A stretch of 64,000 bases of DNA from Candidatus Sulfidibacterium hydrothermale (GCF_020149915.1 NZ_CP083760.1:682001-746000), one strand, 5' to 3'. Shown: positions 43,923-51,684, counted from the stretch's first letter. The notes: generated from the sequence alone by a model not told the origin. Program-made: numbers and translations.

Positions 43923-45305
43923 TTAAACGGTTTTTGCAGCGACCACTTTTTTATGCTTATATCCGTTGATGCCGTAAAAGGCAATGTAAACATAACTGAA
44001 CAACGGAATAATGTAGGCCATATGAACACCATACGCATCGGCGGCTACTCCCATGAGCAACGGCAATATGGCACCACCAAGAATCATCATCACCAGTAGC
44101 GAAGAACCTTGCGAAGTATGTTTTCCCAGGCCGTCAATGGCGAGAGTGAAAATGTTTGACCACATAATAGAATTAAACAGGCCAATACCGATAACCGACC
44201 ACATGGCTAACGGTCCCTGGTTGAATAAAGCTGTCAGCAGCAAAATGATATTTACGAAAGCAAACAGATAAAGGGTTCGTTGTGGAATGGAACGTCCCAG
44301 GAAAAAAACGAACAGGTTAAGCAAAAGGAAGATTCCGTAAACCAATGCATTATCCAGACCGCTGGTCAGAATGATAATGCCGAAAGCCGCCAGCGGAATA
44401 GCGATCATGAGGCTGTATTTTAAGAGATTGTTTTTCATTTTACTGAGAGACACGGCACCGAGAAAACGGCCAATCATTTGTCCGCCCCAGTAAAAGGCCA
44501 CATATTTACTGGCTTCGGCAGCTGTTAACCCGGCAATTTCCGGTAAATGCAAAAAGCCGATCATCATACTTCCGATACACACTTCGCCGCCGACGTACAT
44601 AAAAATAGCCAGCATTCCGAATTTTAGTTGCCGGTATTGCAAAGCGCCAAATCCCTTTTCCACCGTTTCATTTCCGGTAAAACGGGGGAGTGGCATAAAA
44701 AAGATGAACAAAGCCATCAGCAGGAAGATCAAACTAAAACCAAGGTAGGGGATTTTTACGGCAGAAGCGCCGGTGGCATGTTTGAAAAAAACAAAGATCA
44801 GATAACCACCGATAACCGGACCGATGGTGGTTCCCAGCGAGTTAAATCCTTGTGCCAGGTTTAGTCGTGCTGAGGCAGAACGTGCCGGCCCCAGAATGGC
44901 AATATACGGGTTTGCGGCAATTTGCAACAGCGTAAATCCCAGTCCCATGACAAAAAGTGCCGATAAAAAGAATCCGTAAATGTGAAACTGTGCAGCCGGA
45001 TAGAACAATAATGCTCCAATGGCGGAAACAACCAGTCCAAGAATAATTCCTTTTTTATATCCCATCCGGTTGATCGGATCGCCCCGGCTTACCGAAATGA
45101 TAAAGTAGAGCAATGAACCTAAAAAGTAAGCCATAAAAAAGGCAAACTGGATAAGCATAGCCTCGGCATGATTCAATTGAAAAGCACCACGTAGGTAAGG
45201 AATCAAAATGTCATTTAACACGGTCATGAAACCCCACATGAAAAACAGAAAAGTGAGGCTGATAAAAGCGCCGGTATAACGGTTGGTTGATGTTTGTTTT
45301 TCCAT
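43923..45305 (-). CDS. FucP/GluP-type sugar:proton symporter (MFS)
   Basis: 460 residues, 12 hydrophobic segments, the FHS branch of the MFS. Near the N-terminus FLFFMWGFMTVLNDILIPYL and AFFMAYFLGSLLYFIISVS; later DPINRMGYKKGIILGLVVSA, QGFNSLGTTIGPVIGGYLIF, YWGGQMIGRFLGAVSLSKM and IMWSNIFTLAIDGLGKHTSQ, the standard FucP blocks. Probably imports fucose, glucose or galactose-like sugars. It would suit the ROK kinase and GH53 enzyme elsewhere in the window, though they are not linked in an operon. Its upstream side is the repeat-rich gap. Confidence 0.92.
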   Translation of the reverse strand: MEKQTSTNRYTGAFISLTFLFFMWGFMTVLNDILIPYLRGAFQLNHAEAMLIQFAFFMAYFLGSLLYFIISVSRGDPINRMGYKKGIILGLVVSAIGALLFYPAAQFHIYGFFLSALFVMGLGFTLLQIAANPYIAILGPARSASARLNLAQGFNSLGTTIGPVIGGYLIFVFFKHATGASAVKIPYLGFSLIFLLMALFIFFMPLPRFTGNETVEKGFGALQYRQLKFGMLAIFMYVGGEVCIGSMMIGFLHLPEIAGLTAAEASKYVAFYWGGQMIGRFLGAVSLSKMKNNLLKYSLMIAIPLAAFGIIILTSGLDNALVYGIFLLLNLFVFFLGRSIPQRTLYLFAFVNIILLLTALFNQGPLAMWSVIGIGLFNSIMWSNIFTLAIDGLGKHTSQGSSLLVMMILGGAILPLLMGVAADAYGVHMAYIIPLFSYVYIAFYGINGYKHKKVVAAKTV

Positions 45306-45534
45306 ACCGTAAAAATAGGAATTAATCGGTTTTTAAATAGCGGATTTTTACCTTTCTACTTAAAAAAATGAAAAGAAATTCTGGTTGGTTTTGTTTTGAT
45401 TAAGGAAGAAATTCTACTGGTATTTTGAATACTTATCGGATCTTCCTCTTTCGCAAAATTCCCCATCTGAACCGTCCTTTTCACAAATTAAGACAAATTG
45501 GCTATGGGAAAGGATAAATGTTGAATGGGAAAAA

Positions 45535-45566
45535 GTCATTGGTAAAATTGGTCATTAGTCACTGGT
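45535..45566. repeat. Three GTCAYTRGT units
   Basis: GTCATTGGT (45535-45543), GTCATTAGT (45551-45559) and GTCACTGGT (45558-45566). Simple tandem-like repeat. Confidence 0.55.
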
Positions 45567-45600
45567 TTACTGGTTGATCCCAGTAGTTAATATGTTTTGC

Positions 45601-45689
45601 TGTCATCCAGAACGGAGCGCAGCGCAGTGAAGGATCTCAAAAAAACTGGCAGTAGTTAAAATAGATTCTTCGCTACGCTCAGAAGGACA
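45601..45689. repeat. Imperfect inverted repeat, MITE-like (CGGAGCGCAGCG / CGCTACGCTC)
   Basis: The left arm from TGTCATCC to GGATCT and right arm from AGATTCTT to AGAAGGACA are imperfect reverse complements, with about 25 bases between. The arms match the look of interspersed palindromic elements common in bacterial intergenic DNA. It is non-coding. Confidence 0.65.
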
Positions 45690-45788
45690 AAAAGGCTGAT
45701 TGTTAATATTTTATTTGTTTTTGTCATTTGCTTTTTTGTTTTTTGGGGGTTCGTTTGCGATTTGTTTTTTTGGTTTTTGGAATTTCCC

Positions 45789-45855
45789 ACTTTAGGCACT
45801 TCAAACTTTAGGCACTTGAAGTACTTAAAATGTGAAGTGTGAAGTACTTAAAATG
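45789..45855. repeat. Two pairs of short direct repeats
   Basis: ACTTTAGGCACTT at 45789-45801 and 45805-45817; GAAGTACTTAAAATG at 45818-45832 and 45841-45855. Confidence 0.8.
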
Positions 45856-45892
45856 AGTAGAATCCACAATTGTGTTCATAACTAATCCCAAA

Positions 45893-46030
45893 GGGATTAA
45901 ACGTAAATACCCCTGTACGAAGTGCAGGGAAATAAATCCATCAGAAAATCATAACCCCGAAGGGGTTGAACACTGGGCTCTGAATAAATTCAGCGTCAAT
46001 GGTAATAAGTCGTCCCTACAGGACTCCAAG
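45893..46030. repeat. Chain of small palindromes (AATCCCAAAGGGATT type)
   Basis: AATCCCAAAGGGATT, CCCCTGTACGAAGTGCAGGG and AACCCCGAAGGGGTT are hairpin units spaced by about 35-50 bases, followed by TCCCTACAGGA. The pattern resembles interspersed CCC-GGG palindromes of Bacteroidota intergenic regions. Confidence 0.6.
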
Positions 46031-46068
46031 TATCATACCGATGTTTATTCTGTTTTTCTTTGGGAGTT

Positions 46069-47541
46069 TTATTGTTGCACTTTCATGGAATTTTCAATGA
46101 GCGAGTAGGTAAGCGGGATTTTTACCTTTAGCCGGGTGAGCAATGCCGGTGAGAGATTTCTTTTGGAAAACGGAACCCGTTTTACATATTGTTGAATCTG
46201 CCCGGCTTTTCGTCCGTATTTGTAAGCATAGGTAAAATTCAGGCTGTCGGCAAGTTTGATGTTCGGATTATCCAGGTTGGGAACGCTGATAAAAAACCGG
46301 CTGTCTGACAGTTTTCCGTTGTTAAAAAGATGCTGTTTGTTCAGATAAACGTACAATTCTTTGGCGGTGTTTACGGCCGGATCGATAAGTGCGACCTTTT
46401 TTTTCATAAAACGGCGATAAACATATTGGCCGTTTTCTTTGTAATTGTAAGCATAGTGCAGCACTTTCCGGAAATTATCCATATAAAACGGATAATGGGT
46501 ACATCCGAGAATAATGGCACTTAACCGGGTGGATGTTCCTGATTTTCTGATTTTTTCGAGCAGGGAAATAACATGATACCGGATGTAATTGTCCACGGTA
46601 TTCAGCTGGATCTCTTTTGGATTGTCGGGTGTTCCGGTGAACAATACATGATTTCCGGAAAAATCGAAATGATACCGCTGCAGAATGGATTTGTCAATAG
46701 GGGCAATTTTATTGGAAAAAGAGGGGCCGCGGTAGTTTTTTCTAACGGAAGTAAGTGATGGATCAAGATAATCTTTTTCGCCGTCGATGGCGGCAGCAAG
46801 CCCTACGCCGGCTTGTTGAAATGAGGTGATCTTTCCGGTATAGCCCCATTTCTTTTTCTGCTCTTCCACCGTATTGGGATAGCCGTGTGATGCTACTGTT
46901 CCGGCAGTGGCCATGATGCCGATCACGGCATTGCTGTCTTTGGGAATATCTTCCAGAGCGCCCCGCACACCTGCTCCAATCACACCAATGACTTTTAACG
47001 GCAATCCGGCACGTTTTAAAAACTGTTCAATCTTTTTTTTGCCGTAAGCCGTGGCCGTATTACAAGCAATGACAATGGCTTTTACAGGAGGCTTGTCAGT
47101 CCGGTAATTTTTGGCGGTTTGTGACGGATAATATTTGTTGCCCAGCATAAACTGCATGTCTTTCATCACATGTTCCTGTAATAATTTGGTTTTATGATTT
47201 CCGGGATATTCGCCGTAAGGCATATTGGCTTTGTCGCCGAGATAAATAAATGATTCGGAAGAAAAGTCAATTTTGCCGTCTTTTCCTTTTTTATGGGTGC
47301 TGTTGTTAAAGTGGTCTGACCGCAGGATGGCATCCAAAACGGTGAGTCCGCCGGTACCGGAATCAAAAATTCCTACAGGCAGTTTGGCATCGTGCCGCGG
47401 GTAGGTTTTAAAGTTGATGTAAAAGAAACTCCCCGGATCGTTTAAAATAACCTCCTCAATATTGGTGTATTTGGGTTGGGGTTGATGACATCCGGCAAGA
47501 AATGCACCAACAAAAACGGTGATGAACAGAAATTTTTTCAT
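46069..47541 (-). CDS. Lipoprotein with complete glutamate-racemase motifs
   Basis: 490 residues. The lipoprotein signal ends at Cys18 (AFLAGC), then a MurI-like fold follows: VGIFDSGTGGLTVLD with Asp60-Ser61, YLGDKANMPYG with Asp103, IACNTATAYG with Cys160 and LGCTHYPFY with Cys347 and His349. These are the substrate-binding and two catalytic cysteines of glutamate and aspartate racemases. MurI is about 260 residues and cytoplasmic; here the chain is nearly doubled, with inserts near 78-98, 130-155 and 255-335, and a C-terminal extension of about 130 residues. It is therefore an exported, membrane-anchored relative. Activity is unproven. It has its own -7 box. Confidence 0.88.
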   Translation of the reverse strand: MKKFLFITVFVGAFLAGCHQPQPKYTNIEEVILNDPGSFFYINFKTYPRHDAKLPVGIFDSGTGGLTVLDAILRSDHFNNSTHKKGKDGKIDFSSESFIYLGDKANMPYGEYPGNHKTKLLQEHVMKDMQFMLGNKYYPSQTAKNYRTDKPPVKAIVIACNTATAYGKKKIEQFLKRAGLPLKVIGVIGAGVRGALEDIPKDSNAVIGIMATAGTVASHGYPNTVEEQKKKWGYTGKITSFQQAGVGLAAAIDGEKDYLDPSLTSVRKNYRGPSFSNKIAPIDKSILQRYHFDFSGNHVLFTGTPDNPKEIQLNTVDNYIRYHVISLLEKIRKSGTSTRLSAIILGCTHYPFYMDNFRKVLHYAYNYKENGQYVYRRFMKKKVALIDPAVNTAKELYVYLNKQHLFNNGKLSDSRFFISVPNLDNPNIKLADSLNFTYAYKYGRKAGQIQQYVKRVPFSKRNLSPALLTRLKVKIPLTYSLIENSMKVQQ

Positions 47542-47564
47542 GATACTGTTTGTTAAAATACGCT

Positions 47565-47572
47565 CAAATGTA
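47565..47572 (-). promoter_or_regulatory. -7 box of the racemase-like gene (TACATTTG)
   Basis: Exact TAnnTTTG match on the minus strand, 24 bases before the start codon. Confidence 0.6.
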
Positions 47573-47689
47573 GTAAAATTTTAACAAGTGGTTAAAAACG
47601 GTGTAAAAGAATGAATTTTTAACAACCGATTGGGCTATTTCTTTTTTTCGGTTAATCCTGTCCCGAAAAGTGACGGTATGGGATTTGCG

Positions 47690-47745
47690 GAAACGTTGAG
47701 CGTATTTCACTCCGAAGTACGGGAAAGTATCTCAAAGGGAAACGT
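47690..47745. repeat. Imperfect palindrome (TTGAGCGTATTTCAC / GGGAAAGTATCTCAA)
   Basis: Arms flank a CCGAAGTACGG core. It lies in the 279-base gap between the racemase-like and udg genes, which otherwise holds nothing recognisable. Confidence 0.45.
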
Positions 47746-47788
47746 CAAATGAAAACTTTCTCATCTCCAATTATGGCTTTGATTACTA

Positions 47789-47820
47789 AAATCCGTTGTT
47801 GTTTTATCCAGCACGGATTT
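47789..47820 (-). terminator. Possible terminator after udg
   Basis: AAATCCGT (47789-47796) and ACGGATTT (47813-47820) directly after the udg stop on the minus strand. The T-run is short, so it is weak. Confidence 0.4.
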
Positions 47821-48411
47821 TTAAACATACTGACAATAATGGTTTTTATCCACCAGCTCGCGATATTTCAGCACCACTTTTTTAAAATCTTCCCAGGCGT
47901 CTCTTTTTAGTCCGGGATTACGCAATAAGGCGGAAGGGTGGTAGGTGGGCATGACTTCGTAACCAAACCAGTTTTTCCATTGTCCCCGTTCGCGGGTTAT
48001 GCGAGAAGAAGCCCCGAAAAAGGCTTTTAGGGCGGTGGAGCCAAGCAGAATGATTATTTTCGGACGAATGATTTCAATTTGTTGTTCAAGATAGGGAAGG
48101 CATGCGCTTTGTTCGGTGGGTGCCGGGGTACGGTTATGCGGCGGCCGGCATTTTACGATATTGCTCATATAGACTTCCTTTTCGCGACTGAAATTGCAGG
48201 CTTTCAGGATTTTTTCTAAAAGTTGCCCGGATTTTCCCACGAAAGCAACACCGGTTTTGTCTTCTTCGAAGCCGGGAGCTTCGCCTACGATTAAAATTGG
48301 CGCTTCCGGATTGCCGCTTCCGAAAACCGGTTGGTTTCGGGTGGCGTACAAAGGACATTGCTGGCAGGCTAAAACTTGTTTTTTTAATTCGTTGAGTGAT
48401 TCGGTTGTCAT
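47821..48411 (-). CDS. Uracil-DNA glycosylase, family 4 (4Fe-4S)
   Basis: 196 residues. Family 4 UDGs remove uracil from DNA; the four iron-sulfur cysteines are visible: C16 and C19 in LACQQCPLYATRNQ, C88 in SNIVKCRPPHNRTP and C104 in QSACLPYLEQ. Motif A is VGEAPGFEEDKTGVAFVG and the active-site motif B is TYHPSALLRNP. It follows the epimerase gene by 11 bases on the same strand, so cotranscription is likely. The C-terminus ends in NHYCQYV. Confidence 0.95.
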   Translation of the reverse strand: MTTESLNELKKQVLACQQCPLYATRNQPVFGSGNPEAPILIVGEAPGFEEDKTGVAFVGKSGQLLEKILKACNFSREKEVYMSNIVKCRPPHNRTPAPTEQSACLPYLEQQIEIIRPKIIILLGSTALKAFFGASSRITRERGQWKNWFGYEVMPTYHPSALLRNPGLKRDAWEDFKKVVLKYRELVDKNHYCQYV

Positions 48412-48422
48412 GGATGAAAAAA

Positions 48423-49355
48423 TTAAAACAAATTTTTAAAATGATTTTGTAAAACGGCGCGGGTGGCATTGCTGACAGGTAGTTTCCGTATGCAGGAGAA
48501 TATTTTTTCCAGTGAGGGAGCTTCTGTTTTTAGTTGTGCCAGATGATGAAACCCCACAGCAACAGCCTCTTCGTCGGAATATGAAGCCTGGTAGAGTTTT
48601 TCTCCGGGGCGGGCTCCGATAATTTTCAGTTTCAGGTTTTTACCGGATTCAGCAATCATTTTTAATGCTAAATCTTTAATAAAAACCGGTTCTTGTTTGA
48701 TGGAATAAATCTGGTGGTTTTTTCCGTTTTCCATCAGATAAAGCAGGTAAGAGACGGCTTCTTCTTTGGTGATGAAACGGCGGGCCATTCTTTCATCGGT
48801 AATACTCAGGTTTTTGTTTTCGGCTATCTGCCGGGCAAATATTTCGGTTACACTACCCGGAAAATCGTACAGGTTTGGCATGCGAAAAACAACAACATGG
48901 GGTGAAGCAGCGGCAAATAATTGTAAATAGCGTTCCATCAAAAGTTTGGTAATTCCTACTACGGATTTGGCATCGCGGGCCAGATCGGAAGAAACAAAAA
49001 TGAACTTTTTCAATCCATGACGGCTTGCTTCTTGTAAAAGATGGATTGTAGCGATCAGGTTTACCTTTACTGCTTTCTCCGGATCTTGTTGTCCGGCCTG
49101 CAACCGGGCCACGGCGGCCAGATGAAAAAGTATCTCCGGTTGGTTTTTTGATAAAAAAGCTGTTGTTGCTGTTGGTGAGGTCAAGTCAACGGCACCGGTT
49201 TTTATTTGTGGGTTTTCTGAAAATGCAAAGCATTTCTGTTGTTGATGACACAAGGCAATGACTTCGGCATTTTCTTTGGCGGCCCAGGTTTTTACCAAAG
49301 CTTTGCCAAGGAATCCGCCGGCTCCGGTGACCAAAATGCGCCGTTTTTTGTTCAC
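48423..49355 (-). CDS. NAD-dependent epimerase/dehydratase (SDR fold)
   Basis: 310 residues from a GTG at 49355. A Rossmann start LVTGAGGFLGKALV lies at about residues 8-21. The -7 box TATTTTTG (49372-49379) lies just upstream, so the long open frame reaching 49976 and the ATG at 49382 are not the start. The frame beyond residue 1 is a shadow of the GC-rich element. Other blocks: ILFHLAAVARLQAGQ, FIFVSSDLARDAKSVVGITKLLMERY (Lys in the GxxK position; the usual Tyr of YxxxK is replaced in VVGITK), VVFRMPNLYDFPGS and IIGARPGEKLYQASY. It resembles sugar-nucleotide epimerases with a changed active site. Its product is unknown. Confidence 0.85.
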   Translation of the reverse strand: MNKKRRILVTGAGGFLGKALVKTWAAKENAEVIALCHQQQKCFAFSENPQIKTGAVDLTSPTATTAFLSKNQPEILFHLAAVARLQAGQQDPEKAVKVNLIATIHLLQEASRHGLKKFIFVSSDLARDAKSVVGITKLLMERYLQLFAAASPHVVVFRMPNLYDFPGSVTEIFARQIAENKNLSITDERMARRFITKEEAVSYLLYLMENGKNHQIYSIKQEPVFIKDLALKMIAESGKNLKLKIIGARPGEKLYQASYSDEEAVAVGFHHLAQLKTEAPSLEKIFSCIRKLPVSNATRAVLQNHFKNLF

Positions 49356-49371
49356 GATGATTTCTTTTTTA

Positions 49372-49379
49372 CAAAAATA
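49372..49379 (-). promoter_or_regulatory. -7 box of the epimerase gene (TATTTTTG)
   Basis: TAnnTTTG on the minus strand, 17 bases before the GTG at 49355. It decides the start. Confidence 0.55.
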
Positions 49380-49432
49380 CATGATTGTTTGGGAAAGTGT
49401 TATCCGGGGTAGCGAGAAAAGGGGGATTTTGT

Positions 49433-49550
49433 GGCCATGATGGGAGCGGCAGCGCCTGCCGCCGGATGGCCTGGTGGAGCCGGCCGGCATACAGCGAGCG
49501 CAGTAAGCTCGTATGCGGCCGTTGCAAAACCGGCCATGCAGCGGCGGGAC
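49433..49550. repeat. GC-rich nested-hairpin element
   Basis: A GC-rich patch in an otherwise AT-rich gap. First hairpin: GGCCAT (49433-49438) with ATGGCC (49466-49471), enclosing GCGGCAG (49446-49452) with CTGCCGC (49456-49462). Second hairpin: CGGCC (49481-49485), GCATAC (49487-49492) and GAGC (49496-49499) pair with GGCCG (49517-49521), GTATGC (49511-49516) and GCTC (49507-49510), a 15-bp stem. The rest to 49550 has further GGCC and GCGGCGGG units. It is non-coding and its identity is unknown. Confidence 0.7.
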
Positions 49551-49610
49551 TAAAGCGGACAGCATGAAAAGCCACCCATAAAACTTTAACTGTTCAGTAG
49601 TTTTATTTTT

Positions 49611-49618
49611 TAGCTTTG
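49611..49618 (+). promoter_or_regulatory. -7 box of the K+ channel gene (TAGCTTTG)
   Basis: Exact TAnnTTTG match 19 bases before the TTG start. The GC-rich element lies upstream of the predicted transcription start. Confidence 0.6.
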
Positions 49619-49637
49619 CACAAATAAAAAAATTGTT

Positions 49638-50675
49638 TTGAGAATTCAACTGAGCCGAATTCCCGAATGGGTAAAAGCCGGGATTTATGTTATTATTCTG
49701 ATTGCCATAGGCACATCGGGCTACATGTTTATTGAGTCGTATTCGTGGCTTGATGCGTTGTATATGACGATCATCACCATTTCTACTGTCGGATTCAGGG
49801 AGGTGTATCCTTTGTCGGATCCCGGCAAGATTTTTACCATGTTCATTATTTTGTCGAGTCTTGGTGTGGTGGCGTACTTTATTTCGCATCTGACCCAACG
49901 ACTTTTTAAAGCCCAACTCAGCTTTTTCTTCAGCGGGAACCTGAAGAATCTTAAACTTAAAAAAATGGAAAATCACATTATTGTTTGCGGTTATGGCCGG
50001 AACGGAAAACAGGTGGTAGAAGAACTAACGGCTTTTGATGAGAAAGTGATTGTGGTGGATAAAGACCACGAACTGGTGGTGAATAATGCTACGCAGGCTT
50101 TTCAGGTTATTGAAGGCGATGCCACGGAAGATGAAGTGTTGTTGAAAGCAGGTATTGCCCGGGCGCGGGCTTTGATTGCCACGCTTCCGTTAGATGCCGA
50201 TAATTTATTTGTGGTGTTAACTGCACGGGCATTGAATCCGGATTTGAACATTATCAGCCGGGCTTCGAGCGAAAGTGCGGAACGAAAATTGCACATGGCC
50301 GGGGTGAACAGTGTGGTGATGCCCGAACGGGTGGGCGGAGCCCATATGGCTACGTTGGTTGCTCATCCGGATGTGATGGAGTTTATGGAGCATTTAAATA
50401 TTCATGGCCATTCGCCGGTACAGCTGATGGAGATTGCCTGTGCCGATCTTCCGGAAGATTTGATGCACAAACCGTTGAAAGAACTGGAACTCCGGAAGAA
50501 AACGGGGGCAAACATTATTGGTTATAAAACGGCTGGCGGTGAGTATATTCTGAATCCGTCACCGGAAACGAAATTGTATCCTCATTCTAAGATCTTTGTT
50601 TTAGGTACCCGTGAGCAGGCAGAGGAGATGCGCAGAATATTACGCGGCGGTATTCCAAAAATAAAATCCCGTTAA
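49638..50675 (+). CDS. Kch/TrkA-N type potassium channel with altered filter
   Basis: 345 residues from a TTG start, supported by the -7 box. Two membrane helices (about 14-33 and 65-85) flank a pore region with ITISTVGFREVYPLS; the filter T50-V51-G52-F53 lacks the next Gly, which reads Arg54 (AGG, one base from GGG). The cytoplasmic part is a RCK/TrkA-N domain with HIIVCGYGRNGKQVVEEL (about 112), IEGDATEDEVLLKAG and SRASSESAERKLHMAGVNSV, followed by a TrkA-C domain (about 260-345). It would sense a ligand such as NAD(H). The Ca2+ antiporter follows by 12 bases. Confidence 0.9.
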   Translation: MRIQLSRIPEWVKAGIYVIILIAIGTSGYMFIESYSWLDALYMTIITISTVGFREVYPLSDPGKIFTMFIILSSLGVVAYFISHLTQRLFKAQLSFFFSGNLKNLKLKKMENHIIVCGYGRNGKQVVEELTAFDEKVIVVDKDHELVVNNATQAFQVIEGDATEDEVLLKAGIARARALIATLPLDADNLFVVLTARALNPDLNIISRASSESAERKLHMAGVNSVVMPERVGGAHMATLVAHPDVMEFMEHLNIHGHSPVQLMEIACADLPEDLMHKPLKELELRKKTGANIIGYKTAGGEYILNPSPETKLYPHSKIFVLGTREQAEEMRRILRGGIPKIKSR

Positions 50676-50687
50676 TTTTCCGGAATT

Positions 50688-51644
50688 ATGTTTGTTACCT
50701 ATCTTACCTTTTTTTCGGGTTTTGCCATTTTGATTGCCGGCGCACAGCTGCTGGTAAATGGTGCCACCAGTATTGGGATGAAACTGAATATTTCGCAGAT
50801 GGTGATGGGATTAACGGTAGTGGCACTGGGAACTTCGTTGCCGGAATTGATTGTGAATATTTTTGCCGGCATCAAAGGAAATACAGACTTGGCCATTGGC
50901 AACATTCTGGGCAGTAACATTACCAATACTTTGCTGGTGGTAGGTGCAGCGGCGTTGGTGGTTCCTATTCCTTTTAGTAAAAAGACTTTACAACGCGATA
51001 TTCCTTTTAGTTTGTTTGCCCCGATTATTTTGTTTGTTTTGGCCAACGATGCGCTGTTCGGTCGCCAGGATATCATCAGCCGGATGGACGGAATTATTTT
51101 ATTGATTTTGCTGGGCGTATTTTTATATTTTACTTTTTTTAAGCAAGGATCTTCCGCTAACAGGCCACAAGAGGAATTTAAGCAGTTTTCGTGGGGATTA
51201 TCTGTGCTTTTTCTGGTTTTAGGCGGGTTGGGACTTTATTTTGGCGGAAAATGGATTGTAGGCGGTGCCGTTACCATTGCATCAGCCATCGGAATCAGTG
51301 AAACGGCTATGGGGCTTACGTTGGTAGCCGGGGCTACCTCATTGCCGGAACTGGCCACTTCTATTATTGCTGCCCGGAAGAACAATGCAGATATGGCACT
51401 GGGTAATGCGGTGGGATCCAACATCCTGAACATCTTTATGGTGTTGGGTATCACGTCGGTGATTAAACCCATTCCGTATGCTTCGTCGTTGAATATTCAG
51501 CTGGGACTGGTTTTGCTATCGGGTCTTCTGCTTTTTGCTTTTGGTAAATTGGGAAAAAACAAAAACACCTTGAACCGATGGGAAGGGCTGGCTATGGTGC
51601 TGATTTATATTGCCTTTGTCTGGTTTACTACGGTGTTTCAGTGA
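50688..51644 (+). CDS. Calcium/cation antiporter (YrbG/CaCA family)
   Basis: 318 residues, about ten hydrophobic segments with the two-repeat CaCA layout. Repeat alpha-1 has VVALGTSLPELIVNIFAGIK and IGNILGSNITNTLLVVG; alpha-2 has VAGATSLPELATSIIAARKN and LGNAVGSNILNIFMVLGIT, the GTSLPE and GNxxGSN motifs that form the ion sites. It exchanges Na+ or H+ against Ca2+. Its closeness to the K+ channel gene (12 bases) suggests one transcript for cation balance. Confidence 0.94.
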   Translation: MFVTYLTFFSGFAILIAGAQLLVNGATSIGMKLNISQMVMGLTVVALGTSLPELIVNIFAGIKGNTDLAIGNILGSNITNTLLVVGAAALVVPIPFSKKTLQRDIPFSLFAPIILFVLANDALFGRQDIISRMDGIILLILLGVFLYFTFFKQGSSANRPQEEFKQFSWGLSVLFLVLGGLGLYFGGKWIVGGAVTIASAIGISETAMGLTLVAGATSLPELATSIIAARKNNADMALGNAVGSNILNIFMVLGITSVIKPIPYASSLNIQLGLVLLSGLLLFAFGKLGKNKNTLNRWEGLAMVLIYIAFVWFTTVFQ

Positions 51645-51666
51645 TTTAATTACATAGCCCCATTTT

Positions 51667-51684
51667 CAGATTTCAATCTGTTTT
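51667..51684 (+). terminator. Short hairpin after the antiporter gene
   Basis: CAGATT (51667-51672) and AATCTG (51675-51680), with the loop TC and a TTTT tail. It is weak, with an A-run on the left giving some symmetry for menD, which converges. Confidence 0.4.

Larger units (their letters stand above)
45306..46068. other. Repeat-rich intergenic gap of 763 bases
   Basis: No real gene was found. It holds, in order, short GTCAYTRGT repeats (45535-45566), an imperfect inverted-repeat element (45601-45689), two pairs of direct repeats (45789-45855) and a chain of small palindromes (45893-46030). An open frame at 45872-46108 lies over the palindromes and has no family support. Confidence 0.75.

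Noticed and set aside
45872-46108. Open frame of 78 codons in the repeat-rich gap
   Set aside because: It lies over the chain of small palindromes and runs into the racemase-like gene on the other strand. No family pattern or start signal was seen.
49433-49550. Integron attC site
   Set aside because: The stem arms do not show the paired core sites of an attC, and there is no integrase or gene cassette next to it.
48423-49976. Long open frame that would extend the epimerase to 517 residues
   Set aside because: The N-terminal 207 residues cover the GC-rich element and K+ channel start in another frame and match no family. A -7 box lies at 49372-49379, so the GTG at 49355 is the likely start.
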